From NCBI RefSeq assembly GCF_001296045.1, contig NZ_LJHS01000022.1, positions 1-64,000 on the forward strand: a stretch of 64,000 bases of DNA, read 5' to 3'. The notes beneath the pieces were generated by a model that was not told where the DNA came from, ran no database searches, and saw only the letters and a program-made list of their open reading frames with translations. Within the stretch, counting starts at the first letter, position 1. Every line of letters starts with the position of its first letter. Source of the stretch: Rhizobium sp. AAP43 (GTDB lineage: Bacteria; Pseudomonadota; Alphaproteobacteria; Rhizobiales; Rhizobiaceae). Shown in pieces: positions 44,172-52,403 of this stretch. Position numbers and translations under genes: made by a program.

Positions 44172-45067
44172 CCACCCAAGCCGCCAGACACATTGCTTTT
44201 CTCGGCACGGGATTGATGGGCGCGCCCATGGCGAAGCGCCTCCTTTCGGCAGGCTTCGATGTATCGGTCTGGAACCGTGACGCACGAAAAGCCCAAGTGC
44301 TGTCCGCCGATGGCGCCAGGATCTGCGAAACAGCAGCCGGCGCAGCAAAGAACGCCGATATCGTTTTCACCATGCTATCGGATGGCAACGCCGTCGCTGA
44401 CGTGCTGTTTGCGGGCGGCGTTGCCGAAACGCTGAAAGACGGGGCAATCGTCGTAGACACCTCCTCCATTGCTCCCCCAATGGCCATCGATCATGCGGCG
44501 CGCCTTGCTGAACGTGGCATTGCCCATCTCGACGCCCCGGTTTCGGGCGGCGTGGTCGGTGCAGAGGCAGGCACGCTTGCCATCATGGCCGGCGGCAATG
44601 CCGATATCGTCGAAAGCCTTGCCGAAGTCTTCGCGCCGCTCGGCCGTGTGACCCATGTCGGCCCTTCCGGCGCCGGCCAGATCTGCAAGCTCGCCAACCA
44701 GCAGATTGTCGCCATCACCATTGGCGCGGTGGCGGAGGCCATGATGCTGGTGGAAGCCGGCGGCGCATCGCGTGCAAAATTTCGCGAGGCGATCCGGGGC
44801 GGCTTTGCCGAGAGCCGTATCCTTGAACTGCATGGCCAGCGCATGGTTGACCGGAGCTTCGCACCGGGTGGCCCATCGCGACTGCAGTTGAAGGACCTGA
44901 ACGCAGTCGCCGCCATGGCAGACGCCCTGTCACTCGACTTGCCACTGACGGCAGAGGTTCGAAGCGCCTTCGAGGCCTTTGTTGCCGATGGCCACGATGA
45001 AACCGACCATAGCGGCCTTTTACTGCACCTGGAAAAGATCAATCATCGCGGGGAGGAGAACCGATGA
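44168..45067 (+). CDS. 3-hydroxyisobutyrate dehydrogenase-family enzyme (GarR/LtnD-like)
   Basis: A 299-residue two-domain dehydrogenase: Rossmann fold with FLGTGLMGAPMAKRLLSAGF (residues about 11-30), substrate motif DAPVSGGVVGAEAGTLAIM (residues about 121-139) and catalytic Lys in GPSGAGQICKLANQQ. It should oxidise or reduce a beta-hydroxyacid such as tartronate semialdehyde or L-threonate. The start is GTG (GTGA overlap with denD); GGGAGG lies just upstream. Pairing with the DenD-like gene recalls DenD/LtnD sets in four-carbon acid catabolism. Confidence 0.8.
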   Translation: MTTQAARHIAFLGTGLMGAPMAKRLLSAGFDVSVWNRDARKAQVLSADGARICETAAGAAKNADIVFTMLSDGNAVADVLFAGGVAETLKDGAIVVDTSSIAPPMAIDHAARLAERGIAHLDAPVSGGVVGAEAGTLAIMAGGNADIVESLAEVFAPLGRVTHVGPSGAGQICKLANQQIVAITIGAVAEAMMLVEAGGASRAKFREAIRGGFAESRILELHGQRMVDRSFAPGGPSRLQLKDLNAVAAMADALSLDLPLTAEVRSAFEAFVADGHDETDHSGLLLHLEKINHRGEENR

Positions 45068-46848
45068 GCGAGACGAAAAAGAATGATCGCCGCCTGCGCT
45101 CGCAGGATTGGTTCGACAATCCCGACCATCTTGACATGACGGCCCTCTATCTGGAGCGCTTCATGAACTACGGCACGACACCGGAAGAACTGCGCTCCGG
45201 CAAGCCGATCATCGGGATTGCCCAGTCTGGCAGCGACATCAACCCCTGCAATCGCCACCACATCGATCTCGCCAAGCGCGTTCGCGATGGCATTCGCGAT
45301 GCCGGCGGCATTCCGATCGAATTCCCCTCACATCCCCTGTTCGAAAACTGCAAGCGACCAACGGCAGCCCTTGATCGCAATCTCGCCTATCTCGGTCTGG
45401 TCGAACTTCTCTATGGCTATCCCTTTGACGGGGTCGTGCTGACCACGGGATGCGACAAGACCACGCCATCGGCCCTGATGGCAGCCTCCACCGTCGACAT
45501 TCCCGCCATCGTTCTGTCAGGCGGCCCCATGCTTGACGGCTGGCACGATGGCGAACTCGTCGGCTCCGGCACCGTCATCTGGCGGTCACGACGCAAATAT
45601 GCCGCTGGCGAAATCACCCGCGAGGAATTCCTCGAACGCGCGCTGGATTCCGCCCCCTCGATCGGCCACTGCAACACCATGGGCACCGCCTCGACCATGA
45701 ATGCGATCGCAGAAGCCCTCGGCATGTCGCTCACCGGCTGCGCAGCCATTCCAGCCGCCTATCGCGAGCGCGGCCAGATGGCCTATCGCACCGGGCGCCG
45801 TGCGGTCGAGCTGGTGCTTGAAGACATTCGCCCCTCGAACATCCTCACCCGGGAGGCCTTCCTCAATGCCATCAAGGTCAATTCAGCAATTGGCGGCTCG
45901 ACCAATGCCCAGCCGCACCTGATGGCCATGGCCAAGCATGCAGGGGTCGAACTGCTGCCGGAGGACTGGCAGATCCATGGCTTCGACATTCCGCTGCTTG
46001 CCAATGTCCAGCCGGCCGGCGCCTATCTCGGCGAACGCTTCCACAGGGCTGGCGGCGTTCCGGCGATCATGTGGGAACTGCTCCAGGCGGGCAAACTCGA
46101 CGGCAGCTGTCAGAGCGTTACCGGCAAGACCATGGCGGAAAACATCGAAGGGCGGGAAGCGACCGACCGCGAGGTCATCAAATCCTATGCCGAACCGATG
46201 AAGGAGCGCGCCGGGTTCCTCGTTCTGAAAGGCAATCTCTTCGACTTCGCCATCATGAAGACCAGCGTCATCTCGGAAGGGTTCCGCCAGCGATACCTGC
46301 AGGAGCCGGGACGAGAAGGCGTGTTCGAAGGCCGGGCCATCGTCTTTGATGGGTCGGAAGACTATCACAAGCGCATCAACGACCCCGCCCTCGACATAGA
46401 CGAGAACTGCATCCTCGTCATTCGCGGGGCAGGTCCACTGGGTTGGCCGGGTTCCGCCGAGGTCGTCAACATGCAGCCGCCAGACCACTTGATCAAGCGT
46501 GGGGTCCTGAGCCTTCCGACGATCGGCGACGGCCGCCAGTCCGGTACGGCTGACAGTCCATCCATCCTCAATGCCTCGCCCGAGAGTGCAGCTGGCGGTG
46601 GCCTTGCATGGATCAGATCAGGCGATCCGATCCGCATCGACCTCAATCAGGGACAATGCAACATGCTGGTGGATGACGCGGAGATTGCCCGTCGCAAAGC
46701 TGAGGGCATTCCTGCCGTACCGGCAGACGCCACGCCATGGCAGATGCTGTACCGCCAGACGGTGACGCAGCTCGCGGATGGCGCGACCATCCATGATGCC
46801 GACAGGTTCCGCCAAATTTCAAAAACACCGCCGCGTCACAACCACTGA
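45064..46848 (+). CDS. IlvD/Edd-family sugar-acid dehydratase
   Basis: A 594-residue [2Fe-2S] or [4Fe-4S] dehydratase. Conserved cysteines are in NPCNRHH, TTGCDKTTPSALM and GHCNTMGTASTMN. The N-terminal RSQDWFDNPDHLDMTALYLE matches the aldonate (L-arabinonate/D-xylonate/galactonate) dehydratase branch rather than dihydroxyacid dehydratase for valine synthesis. It should convert an aldonate to its 2-keto-3-deoxy acid, which the FAH-family enzyme could process. The ATG overlaps the previous stop (ATGA) and GGGAGGAG is upstream. Confidence 0.85.
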   Translation: MSETKKNDRRLRSQDWFDNPDHLDMTALYLERFMNYGTTPEELRSGKPIIGIAQSGSDINPCNRHHIDLAKRVRDGIRDAGGIPIEFPSHPLFENCKRPTAALDRNLAYLGLVELLYGYPFDGVVLTTGCDKTTPSALMAASTVDIPAIVLSGGPMLDGWHDGELVGSGTVIWRSRRKYAAGEITREEFLERALDSAPSIGHCNTMGTASTMNAIAEALGMSLTGCAAIPAAYRERGQMAYRTGRRAVELVLEDIRPSNILTREAFLNAIKVNSAIGGSTNAQPHLMAMAKHAGVELLPEDWQIHGFDIPLLANVQPAGAYLGERFHRAGGVPAIMWELLQAGKLDGSCQSVTGKTMAENIEGREATDREVIKSYAEPMKERAGFLVLKGNLFDFAIMKTSVISEGFRQRYLQEPGREGVFEGRAIVFDGSEDYHKRINDPALDIDENCILVIRGAGPLGWPGSAEVVNMQPPDHLIKRGVLSLPTIGDGRQSGTADSPSILNASPESAAGGGLAWIRSGDPIRIDLNQGQCNMLVDDAEIARRKAEGIPAVPADATPWQMLYRQTVTQLADGATIHDADRFRQISKTPPRHNH

Positions 46849-46863
46849 CGCGCAATCGACACC

Positions 46864-46893
46864 CGCAACCGGCCTCGCCTGAGGCCGGTTGCG
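46864..46893 (+). terminator. Strong hairpin after the sugar-acid operon
   Basis: A 13-bp perfect stem (CGCAACCGGCCTC with GAGGCCGGTTGCG) and a GCCT loop, 15 bases after the dehydratase stop. No T-run follows, so it may need Rho or act as an mRNA 3' stabiliser. Confidence 0.6.
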
Positions 46894-46974
46894 CCGACAA
46901 AGCAGAGTTTTCGGGTTCATCGGGAACATCAGGGGCCAAGTAACCATTCTCCAGTCAAATCAATGGAGAATGAC

Positions 46975-47655
46975 ATGAAGTCCGCTTTGCTGCTCCTCTC
47001 GGGCGTTGGCACAACGGTGGCGCTGCTCATCGGTGGATTGGCTGTTGTCCAGGCCGCCTTGCCGGATGAAGCCCAGCACCATTTTTCGGGGCTGGACAAT
47101 CAGCCGCTCTGGACAAGCGAGCCGGTCACAATTGCCAACCGAGATGCGCAGGATTATCAGCGCCTGGCCGCACGCTTGCCGGCAGACACAATCATGGTGG
47201 CCTCCCTCCCACCTGAAACCAAGCCTGACCTCACAACACAGAATCCAGCGCCGGGCCTCGACTATGTCGTCACGTCCGCACTGAAAGGCGAGGTAAGCAT
47301 CGGCTATGCGCCGGAGCACCTTGACTGGTGCCGTGGGAAATACCGCTCCTATCGAGTGGAGGACAACACCTACCTGTCCTTCAGCGGCGAGAGACGGGCC
47401 TGTGCATCGCCCTTCGAGACAGCGGAATTTCACAGCACATCGACATCGGTGAGACTGGAGCAGGTACAGGCAGACACCACAGGTTCGTCCGTGGCCGTCT
47501 ATGCAGTGAGCCAAAGCAGCGAGGCCAGGCTCCATGCCGATCCAGTCGGCATCCAGCGATGCGCAGAGCGCTATCACTCCTATAGCGCCAGTGACAACAC
47601 GTATCAGCCGTTTGGCGGAGGCCCGCGGAGAGCCTGCGAAATCCGAAGCTTCTGA
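46975..47655 (+). CDS. Secreted protein with two BA14K-like repeats
   Basis: A 226-residue protein with an N-terminal signal/anchor (residues about 7-29). Two repeats of about 30 residues follow: DWCRGKYRSYRVEDNTYLSF (near residue 120) and RCAERYHSYSASDNTYQPF (near residue 195). Each keeps the C-x(4-5)-Y-x-SY-x3-DNTY-x-(S/P)F pattern of BA14K lectin-like proteins of Brucella and rhizobia, where one copy is usual. GGAG lies 7 bases before the ATG at 46975; an ATG at 46963 lies too close to it. Possible cell-envelope or glycan binding role; not demonstrated. Confidence 0.75.
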   Translation: MKSALLLLSGVGTTVALLIGGLAVVQAALPDEAQHHFSGLDNQPLWTSEPVTIANRDAQDYQRLAARLPADTIMVASLPPETKPDLTTQNPAPGLDYVVTSALKGEVSIGYAPEHLDWCRGKYRSYRVEDNTYLSFSGERRACASPFETAEFHSTSTSVRLEQVQADTTGSSVAVYAVSQSSEARLHADPVGIQRCAERYHSYSASDNTYQPFGGGPRRACEIRSF

Positions 47656-47661
47656 GAGTTT

Positions 47662-48060
47662 TCAGTCGGCCAGAATAAGCCCAGCAGGCGGCCGAACTTC
47701 CGTACCGGACATGACGCGTTCGCCGATATAGGTCAGCGCATTCTTCAAGCCATGCATCGTGTAGGGCTTCTCGATCACCCCGATCGCACCGACAAATCCC
47801 TCCGGAATGCGCTTCACATTGCCCGTGACAAAGATGAAGGGAATGCCACGCTCACTGAGCCGCTCCCCGATTTCGATGCCTGTCGGCCCATCATTCAGAT
47901 GGACGTCGACGAAAGCGAAATCCGGCTGCCCCTGCTCGATCAGATCAAAGGCCGCGTTGCGCGACGGGGCAGTCCCAACCACTGAATGGCCGGCCGCCTC
48001 CACCTCAAACTCCAGCTCGAGTGCAAGCAGCGCCTCGTCTTCGACAATCATGATCTTCAC
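47662..48060 (-). CDS. Single-domain response regulator paired with the LOV kinase
   Basis: A 132-residue receiver with acidic pair IVEDEALL, phospho-acceptor Asp52 (FAFVDVHLNDG), Thr in FIFVTGN and Lys98 (VIEKPYT). No output domain. The gene starts 5 bases after the LOV-kinase stop, so the two are co-transcribed and probably form a cognate pair. In LOV/HWE systems such receivers can act as phosphate sinks or pass phosphate to a stress-response regulator. Confidence 0.9.
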   Translation of the reverse strand: MKIMIVEDEALLALELEFEVEAAGHSVVGTAPSRNAAFDLIEQGQPDFAFVDVHLNDGPTGIEIGERLSERGIPFIFVTGNVKRIPEGFVGAIGVIEKPYTMHGLKNALTYIGERVMSGTEVRPPAGLILAD

Positions 48061-48065
48061 TTTAC

Positions 48066-49184
48066 TCAGTCCTTCATAATCTCGACAGGCATGGTCACGA
48101 GCACGTCCGTCCGGGGGCCGTCCTCGTAACGCTCGATCGACGCATTGAGTTGCTTGGCACAGGTGTCGAGCATCAGCCGGCCAAAGGCCTCTTCTTCCGG
48201 ATTGACCGAAACGGGCGTGGTTGTGTCGGTTACCCTGATGATGAAGTGGCCGTTCTTGCGCTTCACCTGCAGGTGGATTTCACCACCACCGTCACTCAAC
48301 CCACGGCGCACCGCATCAACGACGAGCTCGTTGACGATCAATGCCAGCGCCGACGCCTTGACGGACGGCACAAGCACTGGCGCGAGATCTGTCGTCACGC
48401 GGATATCGTCACGATGCAGGGCGCCGACCAGATCCTGGATCAGATCCTTGGCAAAGTCGGCCACATCAAAGCGACCGAGATCGCTGCTGGTGAATAGCTT
48501 GCGCTGTACGGTGCTGAGCGCCTCGACACGATTGAGCACCGAAAACAGCGTCCTCTTCACCACTTCGTCTTCCGAAAGGCGGGCCTGCAACTTGACGATC
48601 GAGGCGATGGTCAAGAGGTTATTTTTGACCCGGTGATCGACCTCATGCACCAGCATGGTCTTGGCCTGCAAGGCATCGCTGAGATCCTTGGTCCGCCTGG
48701 TTACCTCTTCCTCGGCTGAACGGCGCGCTTCGGCCAGTTCGGTTTCCTTGCTCTTGATGTTGGTGAAATCAAGCTGGGAGGCAAAGAAATAGATGACCTC
48801 GCCGCTCTCGTCGCGCACGGGACTGACAAAGAGCGCATTCCAGAACGTCGATCCGTCCTTGCGATAGTTGAGGATATCGAGAGACACGTCATGCGCGTTG
48901 TCCACTGCTTCGCGAAGGCGACGCACGGCGTCAGGATCCGTCTCGGGCCCCTGCAGAAGCCGGCAGTTCCGTCCGTACATTTCATCTTCGGTGTAACCCG
49001 TGAGCTTCAGGAAGGCTTGATTGCAGAAGATGATTGGATTGTCGTCCTGCCGAGGATCGGTAATCAGCATCGGCATGCGCGTCGCCTTGAAGGCCGCGGC
49101 AAAGGGATCTTCGGAAGGATGCGCCGCCAGGAGGCGCTGTGCCGCATCTCGCGCACCACGTCGCGAGGAATTTAAGTCACTCAT
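48066..49184 (-). CDS. LOV-domain blue-light histidine kinase (HWE/HisKA_2 type)
   Basis: A 372-residue soluble kinase. The LOV domain (residues about 28-145) keeps the flavin-adduct cysteine, Cys74 in GRNCRLLQG, with FCNQAFLKLTGY before it and NYRKDGSTFWNALFVSP after it. A coiled linker leads to the dimerisation helix with phospho-acceptor His184 (HEVDHRVKNNLL), then an ATPase domain with the N-box NELVVDAVRRG. The start at 49184 fits the family; the longer frame to 49316 adds unrelated sequence. It is followed by its receiver gene. Blue light should be the signal. Adjacent to bacteriochlorophyll genes, it may tie light to their use. Confidence 0.9.
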   Translation of the reverse strand: MSDLNSSRRGARDAAQRLLAAHPSEDPFAAAFKATRMPMLITDPRQDDNPIIFCNQAFLKLTGYTEDEMYGRNCRLLQGPETDPDAVRRLREAVDNAHDVSLDILNYRKDGSTFWNALFVSPVRDESGEVIYFFASQLDFTNIKSKETELAEARRSAEEEVTRRTKDLSDALQAKTMLVHEVDHRVKNNLLTIASIVKLQARLSEDEVVKRTLFSVLNRVEALSTVQRKLFTSSDLGRFDVADFAKDLIQDLVGALHRDDIRVTTDLAPVLVPSVKASALALIVNELVVDAVRRGLSDGGGEIHLQVKRKNGHFIIRVTDTTTPVSVNPEEEAFGRLMLDTCAKQLNASIERYEDGPRTDVLVTMPVEIMKD

Positions 49185-49384
49185 GCAAAAACTATCCTGA
49201 CACTTGTGTGGACAGCAAATGAGCCAGTGAGGAAATGGTTCCCACCGATCCGGAAAAAAATTGTGTGGCATCCGCAAGAGGCAACGTGCCAAGGATAATT
49301 GCAATCTGTGCGGCACCCGAACGACTTGACCCGCCTACCCCCTCTCCGTAACTTTAGCGTGAAAATCACGAGAACCGACCATTC

Positions 49385-51247
49385 ATGACGAACGAAAGTA
49401 AGCCCGGCTTTCTGAGGCACGGGGGCGGAATGGCTGATCTCATCCGCAGCCATGACTGGTCTACAACCCTCGGCCCGCCGGATGCCTGGCCGGCGGCCTT
49501 GAAGGCTGCCTTGTCCATTTGTCTGAGCTCAAGTTTTCCGACGGCGATCTATTGGGGCCCCGACTTAATTCTGATCTACAACGATGCCTGGGCCCCCATT
49601 CCGGGCGAACGTCACCCCTGGGCACTTGGGCGGCCCGCAAGCGAAGTCTGGTTCGATATCTGGGAAGTTGTCGGACCCCAATTCGAACAGGTCCAGCAAA
49701 CCGGTCAGGGCGTATCGCGCTTCGATGAGCTTCTGCCGATGCTGCGCAACGGTGTGGTGGAAGAAACCTACTGGAACTATAGCTTTACCGCCATTCGCGA
49801 TGAGAGCGATCGCATCGTCGGCGTGTTCAACCAGGGCAACGAAACCACGGCTGCCGTCATCGCAAGGCGCAAAGCGCAGGAGGAAAATGCCCGTCTTGGA
49901 CGCATGTTCGCCGAGGCTCCGGCAGCGATTGCCATTACGGAAGGCAAGGATCACGTCTTTACTCTGGCCAATCCTGCCTACCTCGACCTCATCGGCCGTG
50001 ATGAGGTTCTGCAGAGAACGGTGGCCGAGACCCTCCCCGAACTGGTCGGCCAAGGCTTTATCGAGCTTCTGGATCAGGTCTTCGAGACTGGAAAACCTCA
50101 TATTGGCCGAGCTGTCCCCATTCGCCTGGCCCGCGAGGGAACGGCCCCGGAATTGCGCTATGTCGACTTTGTCTACCAGCCGATCAGCAATGCGGAAGGC
50201 GGCTCTCGCGGCATCTTCGTTCAGGCGACGGACGTCACCGACGCCACGACGGCTCTGGTTGCACTCCGGGAGAGCGAGCAACGCTTCGAAGCGATCGTCA
50301 ATTCGATCGACCAGATGATCTGGTCGACCACCGCCAATGGTTATCATGACTACTTCAACGAGCGTTGGTATGAGTTTACCGGTGTTCCGCGCGGCTCCAC
50401 AGACGGTGCAGACTGGGCCAATGTCTTCCATCCGGAAGATCAGCCACGCACATGGAATACCTGGCGAAAAAGTCTGGAGACGGGCGCCCCCTATGAGGTC
50501 GAATATCGGCTACGCCATCACACCGGCGCTTACCGTTGGGTGATCGGCCGAGCCCAGTGCGTGCGCGATGACGACGGTGACATCACGCGCTGGTACGGAA
50601 CCTGCACCGACATTCACGATCTTAAGGTTGCGGAGGAAGCCCGCCAGCTGTTGCTCAAGGAACTCAATCACCGCGTGAAGAACCTTTTCGCAGTGACATC
50701 CGGCATGGTCAGCATGACCGCCAGGAACTCCGCGACAGTCGCCGGTATGGCAACCTCTCTACAGGGGCGACTACAGGCCTTGGCGAAGGCCCACGAACTG
50801 GTTCAGCCAGTCATTTCGAACGATACGACGAGCCGCGAAGCACTGCACCTCGCAGCGCTCCTCCAGGAGCTCATCAGTCCGCATATCGACCCGGCATCGG
50901 ATCGCGTCTCGATGGCAGGTCCAGACATCCTTGTCGGGCCGAAAGCCTCGGCGAGCCTTGCACTCATCTTTCATGAACTGGCAACCAACGCCTCGAAATA
51001 TGGCGCCTTCCGCGAACCAGACGGCCGGCTCGACGTCCGCTGGGCAGAAGACGGCGCGGAGCTGCGGGTCAGCTGGGTCGAGGATTTGGGGCATGCGGCC
51101 ATGAAGGCGCCGAACTCGGAAGGCTTCGGCAGCAAGCTTGCCAGAATGAGCGCGACCCACCAACTCGGTGGTAGCATCGCGTTTGACTGGCAGCCGACTG
51201 GGCTGACGATCGCACTGATCCTATCGGCAGCCCATTTGGAACAGTGA
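49385..51247 (+). CDS. Multi-PAS HWE-family sensor histidine kinase
   Basis: A 620-residue soluble kinase. Residues about 40-155 form an N-terminal PAS/GAF-like sensor (LSSSFPTAIYWGPDLILIYN), residues about 170-290 a second PAS, and residues about 300-420 a third PAS of the PAS_3 type (WSTTANGYHDYFNERWYEFTG). The phospho-acceptor is in KELNHRVKNLFAVTSGM, typical of HWE kinases, and the ATPase domain has LALIFHELATNASKYGA. No LOV cysteine is present. It is divergent from the LOV kinase (200-base gap) and ends 103 bases before bchI. Its partner is unknown. Confidence 0.88.
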   Translation: MTNESKPGFLRHGGGMADLIRSHDWSTTLGPPDAWPAALKAALSICLSSSFPTAIYWGPDLILIYNDAWAPIPGERHPWALGRPASEVWFDIWEVVGPQFEQVQQTGQGVSRFDELLPMLRNGVVEETYWNYSFTAIRDESDRIVGVFNQGNETTAAVIARRKAQEENARLGRMFAEAPAAIAITEGKDHVFTLANPAYLDLIGRDEVLQRTVAETLPELVGQGFIELLDQVFETGKPHIGRAVPIRLAREGTAPELRYVDFVYQPISNAEGGSRGIFVQATDVTDATTALVALRESEQRFEAIVNSIDQMIWSTTANGYHDYFNERWYEFTGVPRGSTDGADWANVFHPEDQPRTWNTWRKSLETGAPYEVEYRLRHHTGAYRWVIGRAQCVRDDDGDITRWYGTCTDIHDLKVAEEARQLLLKELNHRVKNLFAVTSGMVSMTARNSATVAGMATSLQGRLQALAKAHELVQPVISNDTTSREALHLAALLQELISPHIDPASDRVSMAGPDILVGPKASASLALIFHELATNASKYGAFREPDGRLDVRWAEDGAELRVSWVEDLGHAAMKAPNSEGFGSKLARMSATHQLGGSIAFDWQPTGLTIALILSAAHLEQ

Positions 51248-51311
51248 GAAGACCCACAGCCTGACCCGCGTGAAATAATACGCGGGCCCTCTTCAAACCA
51301 CCTCAGAAAAG

Positions 51312-51329
51312 TGTAAACTTTATTTTACA
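51312..51329. promoter_or_regulatory. PpsR/CrtJ box before bchI
   Basis: TGT-N12-ACA, the consensus of the photosynthesis repressor PpsR/CrtJ, with AT-rich interior (near-perfect dyad GTGTAAA/TTTACAC), 22 bases before the bchI start. Aerobic or light-dependent repression of bchIDO-crtIB is expected. Confidence 0.75.
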
Positions 51330-51350
51330 CGTAGAGCTGAGGCGGGATCC

Positions 51351-52403
51351 ATGGCCCATCCATTCCCATTCGCCGCAATCGTTGCCCAGGAGGATATGAA
51401 GAAGGCCCTCCTGATGGCGGCTGTCGAGCCGCTACTTGGTGGAGTGCTGATTTTCGGGGACCGTGGAACGGGCAAATCGACCGCAGTTCGGGCGCTGGCA
51501 GAACTTCTGCCGAAGATCGAGGTCAGGACCGGCTGTCGTTACAACTGCCTGCCGGCAGAACCGCAACCCTCTTGCCCCGTCTGCAATGCCGCTTCGAAAA
51601 TGCAAGGAAAACAGGGTTCTTTGGCGCCGGTTGTGAAGATCCGCTCGCCGATGATCGACTTGCCCTTAGGCGCGACTGAGGATCGGGTCTGCGGGGCGCT
51701 CGACATCGAAAAAGCTCTGATTGCCGGCGAGAAGCGTTTTGAACCCGGCTTGCTCGCCGCCGCGAACCGGGGCTTTCTCTACATCGACGAAGTGAACCTC
51801 TTGGAGGACCATCTCGTTGATCTCCTGCTTGATGCAGCGGCATCAGGTGTCAACCTGGTGGAACGCGAGGGCCTCAGCATCCGTCATGATGCCCGGTTCG
51901 TTCTGGTTGGCAGCGGTAACCCGGAAGAAGGCGACCTACGGCCGCAGCTCCTTGATCGCTTCGGCCTCTCCGTCGAGGTCCGAACCATCGACGACATCGC
52001 CGAGCGTGTCGAAGTCATCCGCCGCCGCGACGCCTATGAAACGGACCGGGACGCCTTTTGCGCGGCCTGGGCGAAACGTGACGCAGCCATTGGCAAGCGG
52101 GTGATTGCCGCCCGAAAGATCCTGCGACAGGTCGAGATTTCCGACACCGTGGTTACACGCATGTCGCAACTGTGCCTGCGGCTCGGCATCGACGGCATGC
52201 GGGGCGAACTGACCCTGATGCGCGCAAGCCGCGCGGCAGCTGCCCTTGCCGGACGCACAGAAGTGACCTGGAACGATGTCGGCGAGATCGCCCCAATGGT
52301 GCTGTGTCACCGCCTGCGGCGCGATCCTCTGGAAGAAGCAGGCTCCGCGCCGAGGATAGAAAGGGCTCTGGCAACCGTCAGCGCCACCTACGGACATGGT
52401 TGA
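51351..52403 (+). CDS. bchI: Magnesium chelatase subunit I
   Basis: A 350-residue AAA+ ATPase. Walker A GDRGTGKST (residues 36-44), Walker B FLYIDEVNLLEDHLVD (near residue 145) and the arginine finger region RFGLSVEVRT are visible. With BchD and BchH it inserts magnesium into protoporphyrin IX, the first committed step of bacteriochlorophyll synthesis. It heads the bchI-bchD-bchO-crtI-crtB unit, preceded by a PpsR box. It overlaps bchD by 8 bases. Confidence 0.96.
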   Translation: MAHPFPFAAIVAQEDMKKALLMAAVEPLLGGVLIFGDRGTGKSTAVRALAELLPKIEVRTGCRYNCLPAEPQPSCPVCNAASKMQGKQGSLAPVVKIRSPMIDLPLGATEDRVCGALDIEKALIAGEKRFEPGLLAAANRGFLYIDEVNLLEDHLVDLLLDAAASGVNLVEREGLSIRHDARFVLVGSGNPEEGDLRPQLLDRFGLSVEVRTIDDIAERVEVIRRRDAYETDRDAFCAAWAKRDAAIGKRVIAARKILRQVEISDTVVTRMSQLCLRLGIDGMRGELTLMRASRAAAALAGRTEVTWNDVGEIAPMVLCHRLRRDPLEEAGSAPRIERALATVSATYGHG

